Source: Anaerolineaceae bacterium UBA1363
Lineage (GTDB): Bacteria; Chloroflexota; Anaerolineae; Anaerolineales; Anaerolineaceae
Assembly: GCA_002306055.1 (NCBI GenBank)
Contig: DBRR01000037.1
Location: 6,743 to 70,742 of the forward strand
Direction of reading: 5' to 3'
DNA length: 64,000 bases
The position numbers and the translations under genes were made by a program. Within the stretch, counting starts at the first letter, position 1, and each line of letters begins with the position of its first letter. Below are positions 1 to 7,762 of the stretch, in pieces. The notes beneath the pieces were generated by a model. That model worked only from the letters and a program-made list of their open reading frames with translations. It ran no database searches and was not told the DNA's origin.

Positions 1-2829
1 CCCACCCTGACCAATGTCACCTTCAGCGGGAACACGACGGTGTTGAATGGTGGAGGAATGTATAACACCAACAGCAGCCCCACCCTGACCAACGCAATCC
101 TATGGGGAAACACAGGTTCCCAAATTACTGGTTCAGCCACAGTCACTTACAGCGATATCCAGGGAGGTTATGCTGGTGTTGGAAATATCAATACTGCCCC
201 ACTTTTAGGTAGTCTCTTAGATAATGGCGGCTTTACCCAAACATTAGCACTAGGTGAAGGAAGCCCAGCAATAGATGTTGGCAATCCAGAATCTTGCCCC
301 GGATTTGACCAGCGTTACTATGCCCGACCTGCAGATGGTAATGGGGATGGAATCACTGGCTGTGATATGGGAGCTTATGAATATGGGGCGTCTATTGACG
401 GCTTTTTGTTGTCAGTAGAAGTGTCAGGAAGCGGTACAGTCCTTATCGACCCGCAAGAAACTGGATATTTTTATGGTGATGTGGTCAATCTTACTGCAAT
501 CGCTGATGAGAATTGGATTTTCACCGGTTGGAGTGGTGATGCAAGTGGAACAGATAACCCACTGTCTGTAACGATGGATGCAATTAAGAATATTACTGCA
601 AACTTTCTGTTTGATGAATTGGTTCTAAATGTAATGGTCAATCCAGATGGAACTGGCTCAGTGATGATTGACCCTGTGAAGACCACTTATCATTATGGCG
701 ACGTAGTCACGCTAACCTCTGTCACTAATCCCGGTTGGAGTTTTGCTGGGTGGACTGGGGACGCCTCTGGCACAACTAACCCATTAACAGTTACGATGAC
801 AAGTAACAAGAGCATCACTGCGAATTTCACTCAAGACGAGTATTCTCTGTCAGTATCAGTCAATCCACCCGGGATGGGAAGTGTAACCAAATCTCCCAGT
901 AAGCCCGTTTATTATTACGGTGAAGTTGTCACTCTGACCGCGAGCCCAACGGTTACAGGTTGGAGATTCACAGGTTGGAGCGCCGATGCCTCAGGTGTGA
1001 CGAATCCTCTTCAAGTGACTATTACTAGTGACACCAATATTACTGCAAACTTTTCAAATCAATACGCTCTATCGACAATTGTCGATCCTCCAGACTCTGG
1101 AACAATAACACGGGATATCAACCAAGACACCTACTCCTACGGCACCCAGGTTGTCCTGACTGCAAGCCCCAACCTTGGGTGGACATTTACTGGTTGGGGT
1201 GGCGACGCTTCTGGTACAGATAATCCCTTAACCATCACAATCCTTGGGGACACTAACATTACTGCCACCTTCACCCAGGATGAGTACACCCTGACCGTGA
1301 CCCCTGTTGGTTCTGGGACGGTGGCGGTTGATCCCGTACAGGCAACCTATCACTACGGTGATGTCGTCACCCTTACACCCACCGCTGATCCTGGCTGGAC
1401 TTTTGGTAGTTGGAGTGGTGATGCTTCAGGAACTGATAATCCTTTAGCTTACACAGTTGTTGGAGACACGAATATCACGGCTGCCTTCACGCAAGATGAA
1501 TATACCCTGACCATCACCCCAATAGGTTCCGGGACAGTATCCATTGACCCAATTCAGGCTACCCATCACTACGGTGATGTAGTTACCCTCACTCCTACTT
1601 CTGACCCCGGCTGGACGTTTGCCGGTTGGGGTGGAGACGCCAATGGGTCAGAGGACCCACTGATATACACAATTATTGGAAATACGACGATCACCGCCAC
1701 ATTCACCCTGGATGAGTACTCCTTGACCGTGACCTCTTTAGGCTCTGGTACAGTGTATGTTGACCCAGTTCAGGCCTCTTATCATTACGGTGATTTGGTC
1801 ACCCTTACACCCACCGCTAATCCCGGTTGGACTTTTTCTGGTTGGAGTGGCGATGCTTCAGGGTTTGAAAATCCATTGACATACACAATTGTTGGCAATA
1901 CCAACATCACTGCGACCTTTACGCAGGATGAGTACATCCTGACCGTCACCCCAATAGGTTCCGGGACAGTGTCCATTGACCCATTTCAGGCTACTTATCA
2001 CTACGGTGATGTGGTTACACTCACACCCACCGCTGATCCTGGCTGGACCTTCACCAGTTGGACGGGAGATGCAACTGGATCAGACAACCCACTGACATAC
2101 ATGGTCGTTGGCAACACCACCATCATTGCGACTTTCTCCCAGGATGAATACACCTTGACAGTTACACCCATAGGTTCTGGAATGGTTACAATTGACCCAG
2201 TTCAAGCAACCTATCATTATGGGGATATTGTTACACTAACTCCTTCTGCTGATCCAGGTTGGACGTTTGATGGATGGAATGAAGATGCTTCAGGCTCAGA
2301 TATTCCGCTGTCATACACAATCATTGGCAATACCAGCATCACAGCCACCTTCACTCAGAATGAATACACACTGGCAATCGACATCGCGCCTGTCGAATCT
2401 GGAACGGTAATAATCTTTCCGATACAGACTACTTATCACTACGGTGATGAGGTCACGCTCACCCCAGTTGCCAACCCCGGGTGGACGTTTTCGGAGTGGA
2501 GCGGGGATGCAACCGGCTCGGACAATCCTCTGACTGTCACAATCTTTGGCGATACCAACATCACTGCGAATTTCACGCAAGACCAGTACGCACTTGCCGT
2601 GACAATTGAAGGTTCTGGTTCTGTTGCCATTGACCCTATTCAAGCCACCTACATTTACGGAACGGAAGTCACTCTAACTGCGACGGCGGGTCCGAGCTGG
2701 AGCTTTGCGGGTTGGGGTGGCGATGCAAACGGGTCAGATAATCCGCTGACTTTCACCATCCAGGGAAACACCAGTATCACCGCGTTATTTACAACAAATT
2801 GGATCTACCTGCCGATGATTACACGATAA
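1..2829 (+). CDS. Exported repeat protein with choice-of-anchor Q end and 11 InlB-like repeats (5' truncated)
   Basis: The reading frame is open from base 1, so the N-terminus lies outside the window. The first ~115 visible residues look like the end of a parallel-beta-helix/choice-of-anchor Q domain (NSSPTLTNAILWGN, then the GAYEYG closing motif). Eleven tandem repeats of about 72 residues follow from about base 390. Each has GSGTV, YHYGDVVTLT, GWTF.GW.GDASG and NITATFTQDE blocks, matching the divergent InlB B-repeat (Flg_new_2-type) family. The protein ends WIYLPMITR, a short tail that resembles the end of the exported 849-aa protein at 38262. Such repeats normally form extended cell-surface stalks, so an adhesin or surface role is inferred. 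The native start cannot be seen. Confidence 0.9.
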   Translation, partial: PTLTNVTFSGNTTVLNGGGMYNTNSSPTLTNAILWGNTGSQITGSATVTYSDIQGGYAGVGNINTAPLLGSLLDNGGFTQTLALGEGSPAIDVGNPESCPGFDQRYYARPADGNGDGITGCDMGAYEYGASIDGFLLSVEVSGSGTVLIDPQETGYFYGDVVNLTAIADENWIFTGWSGDASGTDNPLSVTMDAIKNITANFLFDELVLNVMVNPDGTGSVMIDPVKTTYHYGDVVTLTSVTNPGWSFAGWTGDASGTTNPLTVTMTSNKSITANFTQDEYSLSVSVNPPGMGSVTKSPSKPVYYYGEVVTLTASPTVTGWRFTGWSADASGVTNPLQVTITSDTNITANFSNQYALSTIVDPPDSGTITRDINQDTYSYGTQVVLTASPNLGWTFTGWGGDASGTDNPLTITILGDTNITATFTQDEYTLTVTPVGSGTVAVDPVQATYHYGDVVTLTPTADPGWTFGSWSGDASGTDNPLAYTVVGDTNITAAFTQDEYTLTITPIGSGTVSIDPIQATHHYGDVVTLTPTSDPGWTFAGWGGDANGSEDPLIYTIIGNTTITATFTLDEYSLTVTSLGSGTVYVDPVQASYHYGDLVTLTPTANPGWTFSGWSGDASGFENPLTYTIVGNTNITATFTQDEYILTVTPIGSGTVSIDPFQATYHYGDVVTLTPTADPGWTFTSWTGDATGSDNPLTYMVVGNTTIIATFSQDEYTLTVTPIGSGMVTIDPVQATYHYGDIVTLTPSADPGWTFDGWNEDASGSDIPLSYTIIGNTSITATFTQNEYTLAIDIAPVESGTVIIFPIQTTYHYGDEVTLTPVANPGWTFSEWSGDATGSDNPLTVTIFGDTNITANFTQDQYALAVTIEGSGSVAIDPIQATYIYGTEVTLTATAGPSWSFAGWGGDANGSDNPLTFTIQGNTSITALFTTNWIYLPMITR

Positions 2830-3156
2830 CTTACACCAACTGATTTAGGAAAGGGATGCAAATAACATCTGTGATTTCCCAGCACTGATCAAAAGCACTT
2901 CGATCTGACTGGTTTTGTTGGATTACCGGTAGAGGCGACGCATCCCGCAAGGGGAGGCTTCGAACTGCTAGTAAGACAACAATGTTTTACAGTTTGTTTT
3001 GGTTGATGATTTTTACATTTATCTATCAAACAGGTGATCCCGGATCGGAAGGGCAACCCCGAGTTTTTCATGCAAGCGGGTAACCACAGGGGGTTACCCC
3101 TACTTCCAGGGGTTTGAGGGAGATGTAACTTTGTAGGGGCAGCCCCCCCCTGGCAC
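2830..3156. other. Intergenic region with small palindromes, no convincing gene
   Basis: No reading frame here has a ribosome binding site or a recognisable product. A 102-codon minus-strand frame is low in complexity and overlaps the tpiA terminator. An 8-bp hairpin (GGGTAACC/GGTTACCC) lies at 3078-3099. The 21-mer at 2940-2960 (GCATCCCGCAAGG, then GGAGGCTT) recurs with one change at 38018-38038, so the region holds dispersed repeat sequence. Confidence 0.6.
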
Positions 3157-3180
3157 AAAAAAACCGGGCTTTCACCCGGC
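3157..3180 (-). terminator. Rho-independent terminator of tpiA
   Basis: On the minus strand the stem CCGGG / CCCGG encloses TGAAAG and is followed by seven T residues, about 20 bp after the tpiA stop codon. Confidence 0.85.
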
Positions 3181-3199
3181 TTCATACTCCGCAACAACT

Positions 3200-3955
3200 T
3201 TACATCGCGGCTTTGACAAGCGCAATGAAGGACTCAGCCTTCAGGCTCGCCCCGCCGATCAATCCGCCGTCGATGTCGGATTGACCAAACAGCTCTGCGG
3301 CGTTTCCGGGGTTCACCGAACCGCCGTAAAGAATGCGCATTCCATCTCCTATCATCTCGCCAAACATCTCGCGCAGGATTGGACGGATCACATCCTTATG
3401 CACGGCGTTCGCGCCTTCAGGGGTGGCTGCCAAACCGGTGCCTATCGCCCAGACGGGCTCATAGGCGATCACCACTTGCTCCGCCTGCTCCTGGTTTAGC
3501 CCCTCCAGGTCTGCCCGCACCTGACGGCTAACCACCTCGGCGGTAATGCCACTCTGGTTTTCCTCCAAAGTCTCGCCCACGCATACAATCGGTTTCAGCC
3601 CGTGTGCCAATGCTGACAAAACTTTCTTGTTAACAGATTCATCCGTCTCGCCAAACATGGCGCGCCGCTCTGAGTGCCCCAAAATGACATACTCGCACAG
3701 CTCTTTCAGCATGGTCGGAGAAATTTCCCCGGTAAAAGCGCCCGAGTCTGCCCAGTGCATGTTCTGTGCTCCAAGCTTGATGGTCGATGCTTCCACCTCG
3801 CGTTTTGCGACTCCCAGCCCAACAAATGGCGGGCAAATCACAACTTCCACCTCCTCCACGGCATGTAAAACAGGATACATCTCGCGGATCAAGTCGCGGG
3901 TCTCATTTAACCCTTTGTTCATCTTCCAATTGCCGGCAACCATCGGTGTTCTCAT
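3200..3955 (-). CDS. tpiA: Triosephosphate isomerase
   Basis: This is the glycolytic enzyme that interconverts dihydroxyacetone phosphate and glyceraldehyde 3-phosphate in the cytosol. All TIM-barrel catalytic motifs are present: NWKMN (substrate-binding Lys), ILGHSERR (catalytic His), AYEPVWAIGTG (catalytic Glu and flexible loop) and YGGSV near the end. From this start the length is 251 aa, normal for the family. An in-frame ATG lies four codons upstream (3967), with AGAGG abutting it and leaving no spacer. The start MRTPMVAGNWKMNK matches family N-termini and is preferred, but its Shine-Dalgarno spacing of 12 nt is long. gap and pgk lie about 4-7 kb upstream on the same strand, separated by lipoprotein genes and a RAYT locus. 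Confidence 0.95.
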   Translation of the reverse strand: MRTPMVAGNWKMNKGLNETRDLIREMYPVLHAVEEVEVVICPPFVGLGVAKREVEASTIKLGAQNMHWADSGAFTGEISPTMLKELCEYVILGHSERRAMFGETDESVNKKVLSALAHGLKPIVCVGETLEENQSGITAEVVSRQVRADLEGLNQEQAEQVVIAYEPVWAIGTGLAATPEGANAVHKDVIRPILREMFGEMIGDGMRILYGGSVNPGNAAELFGQSDIDGGLIGGASLKAESFIALVKAAM

Positions 3956-4118
3956 CAGTTCTACCATCCTCTATGATTTAGTGTTTCTATTTTATCATCA
4001 AGCTGCAGAAGGTTTGTCGATAAAACGTAATTCGTGGGATGGGTCATCGTGTCCGAATAGTATGAGGTAAAAGGTAGTTGGAATTGAAGAAGCCATTAAC
4101 GCTCGATTGTGCACAAGG

Positions 4119-4153
4119 GTGGATTGGCATAAAGAAGCATGGGAATAAAGAGA
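4119..4153 (-). repeat. Inverted half copy of the RAYT-flanking repeat
   Basis: The segment reads GGGTGGATTGGCATAAAG followed by AAGCATGGGAATA. It is close to the reverse complement of the right end of the full repeats at 4370 and 5230. It therefore looks like a solitary half unit in opposite orientation next to full copy A. Confidence 0.6.
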
Positions 4154-4170
4154 TCATGTTGTATAGCTGC

Positions 4171-4311
4171 GTAGGTTGGCGTCACAGAACCCATACCAAC
4201 CATTGCCTCGGGAGAGCCAACCCGCCAACACAAAACCTTCACATTCAACCGGTGAGTTGGCTTTTAAACACCCTCTTAATTCCTCTGCTCCTTTACGCCA
4301 ACAAACCCTAC
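4171..4311 (+). repeat. REP-like palindromic repeat, copy A (degenerate)
   Basis: This ~141 bp unit begins GTAGGTTGGCGTCACAGAAC and ends CTTTACGCCAACAAACCCTAC. Its ends are thus inverted relative to each other, and inner GCCAACCCGCC and GGTGAGTTGGC segments add further pairing. It is about 85-90% like copies B and C by eye. GTAG at the outer edge resembles the GTAG/GGAG head typical of REP sequences. Confidence 0.8.
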
Positions 4312-4369
4312 ACAGTTTGGAACGAAGGCACATCTTGTACATATTCCATCTGACCATAGCCCATGATTC

Positions 4370-4515
4370 GTAGGGTGGGTTGGCGTCACAGAACCCATAC
4401 CAACCATTGCCTCGGGATAGCCTACCCACCAACACAACATCATCACATACAGCCGGTGGGTTGGCTTTTAAACACCCTCTTAATTCCCATGCTCCTTTAC
4501 GCCAACCCACCCTAC
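4370..4515 (+). repeat. REP-like palindromic repeat, copy B
   Basis: This 146 bp unit has ends GTAGGGTGGGTTGGCGTCAC and GCCAACCCACCCTAC, which are mutual inverted repeats. Inner arms CCTACCCACC and GGTGGGTTGG can pair. It lies about 90 bp upstream of the transposase start. Confidence 0.88.
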
Positions 4516-4602
4516 ACAGCTTGCGCTCCTTATTTCCATCTCCCCAAATCCCAACCCACCTACACAAACTTCAAAAAGCATAATTAAAGTAAAATTCAAA
4601 CT

Positions 4603-5154
4603 GTGCCAACCTATCATCGGTTCTATATTCCTGATGCCATTGTTGCATTTACTCTCGTTACATATAACCGCTCACCGATATTTTCGAATACCCAGGTTGC
4701 CGAATTATTTCTTAATCTACTCAACAAAATTACTAATCAGTTTCACTACGAATGCATCGCATATTCACTACTCCCGGATCATGTTCATCTATTAATCCAA
4801 CTGTCACAGGAAAATCCCAATTTTTCCCTACCCATTCGTGAACTCAAACGCCTTTTTTCTATAAGCTACAAGAAATTTAACCCTTTGCTGCCCTTACCAA
4901 ATTCTTCACGCCAGAAACACCATGAAACAACAGTCTGGCAGCGTAGATTCTGGGACCACGTTATCGAAGATGAACAAGACCTGGAAAGACATATAAACTA
5001 TGTTCACTTCAACCCTGTAAAACATGGCTTCACTGACAACCCAATCAATTGGCATTGGTCAAGTTACTCTTATTACGTAGAGAAAGGGTATTATCCCAAG
5101 GATTGGTTACCTGACCTGAATCAATTTGAAGATTCAGACAATTGGGGGGAATAA
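4603..5154 (+). CDS. REP-associated tyrosine transposase (RAYT, Y1_Tnp family)
   Basis: The 183-residue product matches the TnpA_REP/Y1 transposase family of single-strand DNA nucleases. The HUH-type metal-binding motif is visible as DHVHLL (H60 and H62). The likely catalytic tyrosine is Y133 in RHINYVHFNPVKHG. FWDHVIEDEQDL and WHWSSYSYY are further family signatures. The start is GTG, with no clear Shine-Dalgarno. Full GTAGGGTGGGTTGG repeat units lie on both sides (4171, 4370 and 5230), the usual arrangement in which a RAYT acts on its own REP sequences. The gene is intact and is on the plus strand, opposite to the surrounding glycolytic genes. Whether it is domesticated or still mobile cannot be seen. 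Confidence 0.9.
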   Translation: MPTYHRFYIPDAIVAFTLVTYNRSPIFSNTQVAELFLNLLNKITNQFHYECIAYSLLPDHVHLLIQLSQENPNFSLPIRELKRLFSISYKKFNPLLPLPNSSRQKHHETTVWQRRFWDHVIEDEQDLERHINYVHFNPVKHGFTDNPINWHWSSYSYYVEKGYYPKDWLPDLNQFEDSDNWGE

Positions 5155-5168
5155 GCCAAACCAATCAA

Positions 5169-5201
5169 TAGACCGAGGTGCCTAAATGGCGTGGTCTTTT
5201 T
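5169..5201 (+). terminator. Possible weak terminator after the RAYT gene
   Basis: AGACC and GGTCT can pair around an imperfect stem and are followed by TTTTT, 15 bp after the transposase stop codon. Confidence 0.35.
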
Positions 5202-5229
5202 GACTGGATTTGTTTAAAATTTCTTTTTT

Positions 5230-5375
5230 GTAGGGTGGATTGGCGTCACAGAACCCATACCAACCCTTGCCTCGATAAAGCCAACCCACCAACACAAAAT
5301 CCTCTCATTCAACTGGTGGGTTGGCTTTTAAACACCCTCTTAATTCCCATGCTCCTTTACGCCAACCCACCCTAC
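5230..5375 (+). repeat. REP-like palindromic repeat, copy C
   Basis: This full unit (GTAGGGTGGATTGGCGTCAC to GCCAACCCACCCTAC) is nearly identical to copy B but lies downstream of the transposase gene, in the same orientation. Confidence 0.88.
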
Positions 5376-5390
5376 ACAGCTACACAACTT

Positions 5391-5429
5391 GCCCTCTTAA
5401 TTCCCATGCCCCTTTACGCCAACCCACCC
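5391..5429 (+). repeat. Extra right half of the RAYT-flanking repeat
   Basis: The right-hand ~39 bp of the unit (CCTCTTAATTCCCATGC to CGCCAACCCACC) is repeated immediately after copy C, suggesting partial duplication or incomplete transposition. Confidence 0.7.
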
Positions 5430-5483
5430 TTGAAACATGGGCTGTGGTCTGATGGAAGATATACAAGTCATCCACCTGCCACC

Positions 5484-5513
5484 AAAAAAAACTGACCGGG
5501 GAAATCCGGTCAG
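5484..5513 (-). terminator. Rho-independent terminator of the NBR1-type lipoprotein gene
   Basis: On the minus strand an 8-bp stem (CTGACCGG / CCGGTCAG, loop of 6) is followed by a run of T residues, about 25 bp after the stop codon at 5537. Confidence 0.85.
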
Positions 5514-5536
5514 CCATATACTAGAACTTGAGTAAA

Positions 5537-6799
5537 TTATTTGGTGCGGAAGATCATCGGATTGAGCCACAACCCGCGGTTATCTTGCGAGGTGTTTTCG
5601 TTCCAGACCACCAGCGAGAATTGCACGTTCTGACCAGCAAGGGATGATAAGTCTATCTGCACCGTATTCCACATCTGGTCATAGACTTCATGCCACTCGC
5701 CCAGTTCAGTGAAATTCCCATTTCCAATACGATAGTAAAGTTCAAACTTCAGGCTGCACTTGGGGCTGTTCGCCTCGCACTGGATCGTCGCGCGGAATTG
5801 ATCACCATCTTTCACCAGGAAAGCGGGGTAAATGCCCTGAATGTAGCCATCGCTGGCATCATTTGGCCGAGTGATTAGCCCGATTTCGTTTTCCTGACCG
5901 CCATCTTCGCGGTAAGGTTTGTCCTTGGTCAAAACGTAGCCTTTATCGACATCACTCTCTTTGCCAGGGCAACTCAATGGGTTGGTTTTACTTGTGGACC
6001 AGCGTGCGTCACAGGCGTTTTTGGCAAAGCTGTAGACCATGCCCTTGCCATCAACAACCTGGATCTTCACCCAGAATGAGCCCTTGCTGTCTGGACCAGT
6101 GCCAAAGCGCGCTCCGTTTGGGTTGACCATTTGGAAATTAGCCTGATAGGAGCCGACGGTTGACGGGGCAGTCAGATCAATTGAAATATCCACAGTCTCA
6201 CCCGGCTTTACTTCTTTTGCCAGATCCCAGACTTTGGTGGACGACATCTGAGTGCCGTCAACAAAAGCGATATCAAAGCGCGTGTCCCAGGTGCAGGAAC
6301 CGCTGTTGCGAATGCGCCAGGTTTTTGTAAACGAATTTCCGGCAACGATTTTAGTTCCATCCGGAATGGTAATATCCTGGACAAATGTCACCTGATAACA
6401 GGGGATGGGCGTAGCTGTTGGTGGGATTCGGGTCGGCGTCGCAGGTACGGCAGTAGGTGCTGGCTGGGTTGGTGTGGCAGGGATCTGCGTCACGGCAACC
6501 GTGGGCACTTCTGTAGTCTGCGCAGGTGGAGTCGTCTCCCCCGGAATATGATTGATGTTGGTGGGATTTAATGTCGGGGTATTCTCAATCACGGGCGAGG
6601 TTGCCGTTAACTGAGCCACCACTGTCTGGTAATATTCCTGCGTTGCTTGTGCTTGCAGGGTTTGCATTGCTTGTTCAACAGGATCGCCCGTAGGCGCAGG
6701 TGTGCCAGGCGTGACACAGGCTGCCAGGATCAAACTTAAGGCCAGCATCATTAAGCCTGGAAAAATCCAACGTGGTTTACTAATGGTTTTACTTTTCAT
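5537..6799 (-). CDS. Lipoprotein with NBR1-type Ig-like domain and C-terminal beta-sandwich region
   Basis: The N-terminus is a lipoprotein signal (basic start, hydrophobic core, LILAAC lipobox), so the protein is probably membrane-anchored outside the cell. A Pro/Thr-rich linker covers about residues 60-140. Residues ~150-250 match the Ig-like domain first described in NBR1 (FTKTWRIRNSGSCTW, VKPGETVDISIDL, GSYQANFQMVNPNGARFG). The remaining ~170 residues have the look of a carbohydrate-binding-like jelly roll with Cys pairs, but no precise family is claimed. A shorter paralogue lies immediately upstream at 6905. The function is unknown; an exported binding or scaffold role is inferred. Confidence 0.85.
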   Translation of the reverse strand: MKSKTISKPRWIFPGLMMLALSLILAACVTPGTPAPTGDPVEQAMQTLQAQATQEYYQTVVAQLTATSPVIENTPTLNPTNINHIPGETTPPAQTTEVPTVAVTQIPATPTQPAPTAVPATPTRIPPTATPIPCYQVTFVQDITIPDGTKIVAGNSFTKTWRIRNSGSCTWDTRFDIAFVDGTQMSSTKVWDLAKEVKPGETVDISIDLTAPSTVGSYQANFQMVNPNGARFGTGPDSKGSFWVKIQVVDGKGMVYSFAKNACDARWSTSKTNPLSCPGKESDVDKGYVLTKDKPYREDGGQENEIGLITRPNDASDGYIQGIYPAFLVKDGDQFRATIQCEANSPKCSLKFELYYRIGNGNFTELGEWHEVYDQMWNTVQIDLSSLAGQNVQFSLVVWNENTSQDNRGLWLNPMIFRTK

Positions 6800-6874
6800 T
6801 TTCTACTCCTTAATAGCCGAAACTACCTCTACAATGTAGACGCCCATCAGTCAGTTAAAGTTCCAGGTAAATAA

Positions 6875-6896
6875 CAACCGCCCAAAAGGGCGGTTG
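6875..6896 (-). terminator. Terminator after the second NBR1-type lipoprotein gene
   Basis: A 9-bp perfect stem (CAACCGCCC / GGGCGGTTG) with a TTTT loop is followed by TTATTT on the minus strand, 8 bp after the stop codon. Confidence 0.75.
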
Positions 6897-6904
6897 TGTC
6901 TTTC

Positions 6905-7603
6905 TTACTCGTTCGAAACTATCAGTTCGATGCCCAGCCCCCACTGCTGCCCGGGTCCATAGCCGATACGCGCGCCGTCTGGTGCTGCGATCATCCAGTA
7001 GCTGTAGTAGGTGCCCGCGGTCTGCGGTGCAATCATATCTGGGATTGTGAGGTCGATAGTCTCTCCCGGCAGCACCTCTCTGGGAATGTCACCACGCTTA
7101 TTGGTGCCAAAGGCCTCCCCACCCGCCAGAACCAAGTCATAATCCCTGGTCCACTTGCAGGTACCGGTATTCTTTACAGTCCAGGTTTTAGAGAATTTCG
7201 TGCCCGGTTTTACAACAGTACCAGGGGGGAAGTTGACATCACCCAAAAAATCAAACTGGAAACACTTCGCGCCCGCTGCTTCCGTTGGGGCGGTTGTGGG
7301 CACAGGCGTACCCGCGGTCGGGTTGGCAGTGGTTTGCGCAGTTGGCAGGACCACGACCTGCGTCGGGCAGACCGGGCAGGCAGGCTGAGGGGTCCAGGTA
7401 GGTTGATTGCTCAATTGCGTCACTAATGCCACCAAAGTTTCCACTGAGTTCTGAGTGGCCTTGGCTTGCTGCGTCGCTGCTACCTGCTGAGCGATTTCCG
7501 CTTCGGAAGGAGTAGGGGGAACAGAAGGGGCACAAGCTGCCAATATAAGGCTCAGGCTCAAAAGTCCCGGGATAATCCACTTTATTTTATACATCTTTCT
7601 CAT
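6905..7603 (-). CDS. Short lipoprotein with NBR1-type Ig-like domain
   Basis: The lipoprotein signal peptide ends in LILAAC, followed by a Gln-rich helix and a linker with CPVC and PTAPTE runs. Residues ~115-232 form a single Ig-like domain of the NBR1 type (FSKTWTVKNTGTCKW, VLPGETIDLTIPD, GTYYSYWMIAAPDGARIG). It resembles the middle of the neighbouring 420-aa lipoprotein but lacks its C-terminal region, so the pair probably arose by duplication. The start at 7603 is chosen because GGAGAG lies 4 nt upstream; an ATG four codons earlier overlaps that site. The gene sits downstream of pgk, but a strong terminator separates the two. Confidence 0.85.
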   Translation of the reverse strand: MRKMYKIKWIIPGLLSLSLILAACAPSVPPTPSEAEIAQQVAATQQAKATQNSVETLVALVTQLSNQPTWTPQPACPVCPTQVVVLPTAQTTANPTAGTPVPTTAPTEAAGAKCFQFDFLGDVNFPPGTVVKPGTKFSKTWTVKNTGTCKWTRDYDLVLAGGEAFGTNKRGDIPREVLPGETIDLTIPDMIAPQTAGTYYSYWMIAAPDGARIGYGPGQQWGLGIELIVSNE

Positions 7604-7711
7604 ATTACTCTCCATCGATGATTTTACAGCCCAAACAAAAGCCTTTGAATCGGTATGCTAAAGCTATTCTATCATTAATCCACAAAAGGATTTTTTGGTC
7701 ACTTTCCGTTT

Positions 7712-7747
7712 GAAAAACAAAAGAGAGCCGTTTTTTGAACGGCTCTC
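7712..7747 (-). terminator. Strong rho-independent terminator of gap-pgk
   Basis: A 10-bp perfect stem (GAGAGCCGTT / AACGGCTCTC) is followed on the minus strand by TTTTGTTTTT, 16 bp after the pgk stop codon. Confidence 0.92.
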
Positions 7748-7762
7748 CGGGAAAAACAAAGT

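Noticed and set aside
390..2800. Regularly spaced repeats suggesting a CRISPR-like array
   Set aside because: The period is about 216-222 bp, in frame with a protein, and the units diverge as coding repeats; no short identical repeats with unique spacers are present anywhere in the window.
2889..3197. 102-codon minus-strand frame between the repeat protein and tpiA
   Set aside because: It overlaps the tpiA terminator, has no Shine-Dalgarno and reads through palindromic repeat sequence.
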